Assembly (NCBI GenBank): GCA_021414365.1
Contig: JAIOOR010000008.1
Location: 1-64,000, forward strand
Direction: 5' to 3'
DNA length: 64,000 bases
Source: Nitrosarchaeum sp.
Lineage (GTDB): Archaea; Thermoproteota; Nitrososphaeria; Nitrososphaerales; Nitrosopumilaceae
The notes beneath the pieces are model-generated. The model worked only from the letters and a program-made list of their open reading frames with translations, was not told the DNA's origin and did not search any database. This document shows, piece by piece, positions 60,050 through 64,000 of this stretch. The translations under genes were made by a program, and so were the position numbers. Positions within the stretch are counted from its first letter, which is position 1; each line of letters opens with the position of its first letter.

Positions 60050-60700
60050 TTAACCAGTCATAGAAAGAGGCAATATAAAATATCGGCATCCTTCTCTTTG
60101 TAAGATATATTTTGCTGAAAGCATATCACGTTTTCCTCTTTGATTAAAATTTTTAATTTTTAAGCTGGTTTTACGTTCATCAACAAATTCAAACTCAAAA
60201 GAAGAACAGAATCTAAGATTAAGCATTGTTACTATTTCTTTTGCAATATTCATATTTCCATTACCAATTTTCACAATCTTACGTTTTGCTCTCAAACCAC
60301 CTAAAACTGTGATTATATGTAATACTAATTCTTCAACAGATGAATTAAAAGAGCTTTCAATCTCTCGCCCAAAATAAAATATAGAAAGACCTATTCTTTG
60401 TCCAGGATCAATTCCGATAATAAGATCCTCCTCATAACCTAAAGATAGTTTTTGAATCATCAATCCTTTAATGACTGTAGGATGCTGTTCGAAAATATCC
60501 TCATATAACATGGGTTTTTTACATTCGGTAGGAGCCTCTTTTCTTGTTGTCAGAACCAAATGTCCATCATAATTTGAAATATCCTCAGGAAATATTGAAT
60601 CAAATGATAATTTTAATTTCTTTAATGAATTTGAAAATCTATAGTACGGTTTGCCATACGTGGTAGCAATTCCAATACGGGCATTAAGTAATGGATCGAT
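60050..60700 (-). CDS. RuvC/RNase H-fold protein with no normal start codon at its N-terminus
   Basis: The first usual start is a TTG at 60559 (169 residues), but the open frame runs 47 codons further upstream to an in-frame stop at 60706. It encodes well-formed protein: DPLLNARIGIATTYGKPYYR and later FPEDISNYDGHL. The only start-like codon near that end is ATC at 60700, used here as a proposal. The core has LIIGIDPGQRIGLSIFYFG and EFVDERKTSLK, the acidic strands of RuvC/YqgF-type nucleases. It could be a Holliday-junction or related nuclease. It follows the coiled-coil gene by 31 bases. Confidence 0.65.
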   Translation of the reverse strand: MDPLLNARIGIATTYGKPYYRFSNSLKKLKLSFDSIFPEDISNYDGHLVLTTRKEAPTECKKPMLYEDIFEQHPTVIKGLMIQKLSLGYEEDLIIGIDPGQRIGLSIFYFGREIESSFNSSVEELVLHIITVLGGLRAKRKIVKIGNGNMNIAKEIVTMLNLRFCSSFEFEFVDERKTSLKIKNFNQRGKRDMLSAKYILQREGCRYFILPLSMTG

Positions 60701-60731
60701 GTTTTAGGGGGATAGAATATCAGATTTAGGT

Positions 60732-61067
60732 TTATGCCTTCAAAACAGTTGACACGACATGTTTGACCGCTTCATCAAAATGTGCATCTATATTTGATTG
60801 AATTTCAGACAGTTTTTGTTGGCCTTCTTTAGTGATTTTTGAAGATTCGGAAGTTGCCTTTGTTTTAGCGGAGTTAATTATTAATTCAGCTTCTTTCGTA
60901 GCCATTTCTCGTGTTTTTTCTAAAAGCTTGTCAATTTCATTTAATGCCTTTATAGTTAGTTGTTTTTTCATATCTCCAATTTTACCGTTAAGTGAATCCA
61001 GATCATCTTCCAATCCTCTTAAAGATTGAATAATTCCAGTTACTTTTGATTCAGCCATATTGCTCAT
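60732..61067 (-). CDS. Coiled-coil protein, A-type ATPase subunit H-like
   Basis: 111 residues, nearly all a long coiled coil: LRGLEDDLDSLNGKIGDMKK, then KEAELIINSAKTKATSESS, ending FDEAVKHVVSTVLKA. The Ala/Lys pattern and size match the H subunit of the archaeal ATP synthase stalk. No other ATPase gene is in the window, so the call rests on the helix type alone. Start may be the second Met (MAESKV). Confidence 0.6.
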   Translation of the reverse strand: MSNMAESKVTGIIQSLRGLEDDLDSLNGKIGDMKKQLTIKALNEIDKLLEKTREMATKEAELIINSAKTKATSESSKITKEGQQKLSEIQSNIDAHFDEAVKHVVSTVLKA

Positions 61068-61143
61068 GATATATCAATTTCCTCAAATCCATTACTTAAA
61101 TCATTCAATTTTGACATATTTTTAGGCACGAAAGGAACAAAAA

Positions 61144-61485
61144 TCATCCAGAAGTTAAAAGTAAAATCGCTCTTGCTAGATCGCCTTTAGCTTCTTCTAG
61201 AGCGTTTTTGGCCTTTTCTTCATCTACTCCAGCTTGTTGACTGACTAATTGAATATCTTCATCAGAAAATATTGGAACTTCTAATTCTCGTTCCTCATAA
61301 CTGTCTGCAGTTACTGTAAAAATCGAGTTATCCTTTGCCTTCATCTCTGTCACTGATGGTTTTGATACAATAATCTCTTTTTTGTCAGTTTTAATAATTA
61401 CTTCTTGAACATTTGGAATCTCTTTCATATCTAGACCCATTTTATCCATCATTCTTCGCATTTCACGATTACCGCCTCGCATCAT
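61144..61485 (-). CDS. nac: Nascent polypeptide-associated complex protein
   Basis: 113 residues. The NAC domain includes VQEVIIKTDKKEIIVSKPSV and the C-terminal UBA domain FSDEDIQLVSQQAGVDEEKA with KGDLARAILLL. The N-terminus MMRGGNREMRRMMDKMGLDM is the ribosome-binding basic part. It binds nascent chains at the ribosome. It overlaps the PUA protein gene by 4 bases. Confidence 0.95.
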   Translation of the reverse strand: MMRGGNREMRRMMDKMGLDMKEIPNVQEVIIKTDKKEIIVSKPSVTEMKAKDNSIFTVTADSYEERELEVPIFSDEDIQLVSQQAGVDEEKAKNALEEAKGDLARAILLLTSG

Positions 61486-61961
61486 GATGATGATTCTCCA
61501 TTACGACTTTTTAAACTATCTCTGACTCTGATTGCCATGCCTCTATTAAAATCGGAAATCATTTCAGAAGACAAGATTGCTTTTCCAACTGCAATTACTT
61601 TATCTTTATACAGTATCGGTGTATCAGATGCAATTCTTATGTTTTTTCCACACCACACAACATGTTTACAGAATACAGATTTCCCTTCCTTTACAAATGG
61701 CGCAGCATCCTGATTTATTTCCAAACAATTTTCTTTGAATTTCTTACTTTTTAACAAAATTTGAGCAAAGTAGGGAGTGATTGCAAGACCACCATCAATT
61801 CTTAATGTACATAATAATTTTCCTTGATGAATTACAGTTCTAATCCTACCAGTTTTTCTTGAAAAAGTCATTTCAATATCTTTAGGCAAATACTTTGAAA
61901 CACCATTTCCAAATAATGCATCAATTGTATACTTTAATTTTAGAACTTGATCCATATTCAC
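61482..61961 (-). CDS. PUA-domain RNA-binding protein
   Basis: 159 residues. The C-terminal PUA domain (about 80-155) shows DAAPFVKEGKSVFCKHVVW and DKVIAVGKAILSSEMI. The N-terminal part (about 1-75) is like the pre-PUA region of MCT-1 or archaeosine transglycosylase tails. It probably binds tRNA or rRNA. It is co-transcribed with NAC (4-base overlap). Confidence 0.85.
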   Translation of the reverse strand: MNMDQVLKLKYTIDALFGNGVSKYLPKDIEMTFSRKTGRIRTVIHQGKLLCTLRIDGGLAITPYFAQILLKSKKFKENCLEINQDAAPFVKEGKSVFCKHVVWCGKNIRIASDTPILYKDKVIAVGKAILSSEMISDFNRGMAIRVRDSLKSRNGESSS

Positions 61962-62046
61962 GATACAATCTTTTCTAAATATTAGTTCAATGCTTTCATA
62001 TACTTCTGGTGGTAAACTATATAGATTGTATTTTTCAACATAGTTT

Positions 62047-63087
62047 ATGGAAGAAAGAGAGGAAACACGAAAAATTCAGTTTACAGGTAAGTCATCGTAT
62101 ATAGTTTCACTACCTAAACAGTGGGTCATGGATCTTGGTCTAAAACAAGGAGACCAAATCAGAATGATTAGAAAAGATTCACAAACATTAGAAATCTATC
62201 CACCAAAATTTGAAATGAGATCTCAAAAAAAGGAAGATGCTGTAATAGAGATAGAAAATGATGAAACGTCATCAATAGTAAGAAAACTAATTTCTCTGTA
62301 TTTTTTAGGTTATAAAACAATTAATGTCAAACCAAAAACTGGGAGATTAAATCCAGGTCAAAGAAATGCCGTAAAAGAAGCTGTAAAAAGAATGTTAATG
62401 GGTTCTGAAATAATTTCAGATTCTAGTAGTGGAATAATGGTTCAGGTTCTTGTAAATTTATTAGAACTATCAGTAGATGGTGCGATAAAAAGAATGATCC
62501 ATCTAGCTAAATCAATGTCAAATGATGCAATTTTAGCAATGAGTGAAAATAATTTGGAGCTTGCACAAGAAGTAATTAACACAGATGATGAGGTAGATCG
62601 ATTTGGATTTTATATTATTAGACAATTAAAGATTGCAATTCAAAATGAACACATGTTAAAAGAGATGGGATTTAAAAGTGCAAGAGATTGTTTGGGGTAT
62701 AGATTAGTTGTAAAGAATATTGAAAGAACAGGGGATCATGCATCATTTATTGCTAATGACATTTTAGAGTTCAAAAAACCAGTCAAAAAAGAGATAGTAG
62801 AAAAAATTCAGGAGATGAATGAGTTTGTTTTATCTGTTTTAGATGATGCATGTTTGGCATTATTCAAAGAAGATTACATGCAAGCTGAAAAAACAATTGA
62901 GAAAACAAAAGAGATAGTAAAATATGAGAGAAAAATAAGAGATGCATCAAAATTACTAAAAGATGAAGAAGATGTTTACAGAGTTAGAAGAATAACGGAA
63001 AATATTAGAAGAGTTGCAGAATATGCTAGTGATATAGCAGAAATTGTTCTTAATATGAACATAGAAAAATCATTAAAGAAAGCCTAG
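62047..63087 (+). CDS. PhoU-like regulator with AbrB-type N-terminus
   Basis: 346 residues. The N-terminal AbrB/SpoVT-type beta domain reads IQFTGKSSYIVSLPKQWVMD and QGDQIRMI. Two PhoU helical bundles follow (about 110-225 and 230-345), with EVDRFGFYIIRQ and ERTGDHASFIANDI as the metal-binding E-x3-D-like segments. It should regulate phosphate uptake. It is divergent from the PUA/NAC genes. Confidence 0.85.
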   Translation: MEEREETRKIQFTGKSSYIVSLPKQWVMDLGLKQGDQIRMIRKDSQTLEIYPPKFEMRSQKKEDAVIEIENDETSSIVRKLISLYFLGYKTINVKPKTGRLNPGQRNAVKEAVKRMLMGSEIISDSSSGIMVQVLVNLLELSVDGAIKRMIHLAKSMSNDAILAMSENNLELAQEVINTDDEVDRFGFYIIRQLKIAIQNEHMLKEMGFKSARDCLGYRLVVKNIERTGDHASFIANDILEFKKPVKKEIVEKIQEMNEFVLSVLDDACLALFKEDYMQAEKTIEKTKEIVKYERKIRDASKLLKDEEDVYRVRRITENIRRVAEYASDIAEIVLNMNIEKSLKKA

Positions 63088-63120
63088 GAATCATGAGTAA
63101 AAATAGGTGTCAAAATTAAA

Positions 63121-63735
63121 TTGCCAGAAAATAAAAAAGAATTCCCAGACTGGGATGTGTTCTATGGACAAAATGATGTAAAAACCATGCCATGGTATGA
63201 AAAGAATTTGGATTTAGATATGGTTGAAGAAATTCAGCACCTAGACAAAGGAAGATTTTTAGATCTTGGTACAGGTCCAGGAACACAGGCAATAGAATTA
63301 GCTAAAAAGGGATTTATTGTAACTGGTTCGGACGTATCCCCTTCAGCTATTAAAAAAGCTAAATCGTCCACCACTAATGTAAATTTTGTAATAGATGATA
63401 TTCTTAATTCAAAGTTTGAAAGAGAATCATTTGATTATATCTTAGACAGAGGATGTTTTCATGTGTTATCAGTAGATGAGAGAATTACGTATCTAAGTCA
63501 AATAAAACAAATTTTAAAGAAAAATGGAATGATTTTTTTGAAATGTATGAGTAAAAATGAGAAAAACTTACCAGAGGATAAGGGACCTCATAAATTTGAC
63601 AAAGAGGAGATAATCAATTATTTTAAGAGTGATTTTGAAATTAAAAAAAGTAAAGACACTGTTTATTATGGAACGCTTAAGCCATTACCAAAAGCACTCT
63701 TTTTTGTAATGAAAAAGTCTGAAGATTTAACTTGA
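63121..63735 (+). CDS. SAM-dependent methyltransferase
   Basis: 204 residues from TTG. Class I fold: RFLDLGTGPGTQAIELAKKG (motif I), VTGSDVSPSAIKKAK (motif II) and VIDDILNSKFERESFDYILD. LDRGCFHVLSVDERITYL resembles small-molecule methyltransferases of the tellurite-resistance or thiopurine type. The substrate is unknown. Follows the PhoU-like gene by 33 bases. Confidence 0.85.
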   Translation: MPENKKEFPDWDVFYGQNDVKTMPWYEKNLDLDMVEEIQHLDKGRFLDLGTGPGTQAIELAKKGFIVTGSDVSPSAIKKAKSSTTNVNFVIDDILNSKFERESFDYILDRGCFHVLSVDERITYLSQIKQILKKNGMIFLKCMSKNEKNLPEDKGPHKFDKEEIINYFKSDFEIKKSKDTVYYGTLKPLPKALFFVMKKSEDLT

Positions 63736-63762
63736 GTAACACCTTAGAACACAGTAAATAAA

Positions 63763-64000
63763 ATGAATTCTGCAATATTAATTACATATGATAAAGAAGA
63801 TGCCGTATCTGAAGCTATAGGATTATGTGATGCTGCAGGGATCCAAGTCATACATACAATACAACAGCATTTTCTAAAAAGACCAAAGTATGGAATAGGT
63901 GGTGGAGTTTTAGAGAAACTACAAGAGATTGCAGAAAAACTCAAACCAGATGTTATTGTTTTTGATGAAATACTAAAGCCAAGTCAAAATTACAATCTAG
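63763..64000 (+). CDS. hflX: HflX-type GTPase, N-terminal part, cut by window end
   Basis: 79 codons are visible. [20 protein letters not shown], the [12 protein letters not shown] segment (the usual GxGKxEEL region) and [16 protein letters not shown] match the HflX N-terminal domain. HflX binds the large ribosomal subunit and splits stalled ribosomes. The GTPase domain lies outside the window. Confidence 0.85.
   Translation, partial: MNSAILITYDKEDAVSEAIGLCDAAGIQVIHTIQQHFLKRPKYGIGGGVLEKLQEIAEKLKPDVIVFDEILKPSQNYNL

Noticed and set aside
1-64000. Mobile elements, prophage or CRISPR
   Set aside because: No transposase, integrase, terminal repeats or spaced direct repeats were seen; gene order looks like stable core chromosome.

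Overview
The window is from a low-GC archaeon of the ammonia-oxidising Thaumarchaeota (Nitrososphaerota), most like Nitrosopumilus or Nitrosarchaeum. The supporting genes are thermosome, NAC, ribosomal proteins L44e and S27e, an archaeal CobY, signal peptidase of the Ser/His type, two genes of the thaumarchaeal 3-hydroxypropionate/4-hydroxybutyrate carbon-fixation cycle side by side, many cupredoxins, and TATA boxes placed about 26 bases before start codons (leaderless genes). The genus assignment is an inference from gene content and was not tested by a search. No mobile element, CRISPR array or prophage was seen; this is ordinary, densely packed chromosome.

Layout. 1-5.1 kb: the end of a large repeat-built exported protein, a Met-rich membrane-anchored protein, an EamA transporter and a membrane cupredoxin with an odd ligand set. 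5.1-5.7 kb: a gene-poor gap holding two candidate structured small RNAs. 5.7-11.5 kb: cyclic amidohydrolase, PQQ-type sugar dehydrogenase, tRNA-Ala, three unrelated proteins ending in the same kind of zinc ribbon, thioredoxin and signal peptidase. 11.5-15.2 kb: 4-hydroxybutyryl-CoA dehydratase and an ADP-forming acyl-CoA synthetase (probably 4-hydroxybutyryl-CoA synthetase). 15.2-21.8 kb: RNase HI-like protein, membrane proteins, radical SAM protein, Ni/Co permease, and a CcdA-YHS-glutaredoxin operon facing an Lrp/TRASH metalloregulator. 21.8-29.1 kb: glycosyltransferase, aspartate kinase, a candidate structured RNA, branched-chain aminotransferase, a histidine kinase/response regulator pair and tRNA-Lys.

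29.8-34.1 kb holds the terminal oxidase operon: split subunit II, subunit I, a duplicated cupredoxin and CtaA/Cox15. The heme O synthase CtaB lies at 53.5 kb. 34.1-43.6 kb is a metabolic mix: F420:NADP reductase, aminotransferase, tRNA-Arg, SDR, DUF59-PqqD fusion, MtnA and ROK kinase. 43.7-47.6 kb has thermosome, adenine deaminase, L44e and S27e. 47.6-51.8 kb is a late cobalamin-assembly operon (aminotransferase/decarboxylase, CbiP-like, CbiB, CobS, CobY) whose CbiP lacks its amidotransferase domain. 51.9-57.1 kb has aspartate-semialdehyde dehydrogenase, an Lrp regulator, CtaB and two related proteins built of 19-residue Trp repeats. 57.1-64 kb has a thioesterase, UbiD, a RuvC-fold protein without a normal start codon, an A-ATPase H-like coiled coil, NAC, a PUA protein, PhoU-like and HflX (cut by the window end).

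The best candidates for new biology are the three structured intergenic RNAs (5.44-5.52, 5.60-5.66 and 24.29-24.37 kb), the CbiP without a glutaminase domain, the 19-residue Trp-repeat pair, the two conserved-looking reading frames with no AUG/GUG/UUG at their natural N-terminus, and several genes too short for usual gene calling (YHS protein, two Cys-rich mini-proteins).
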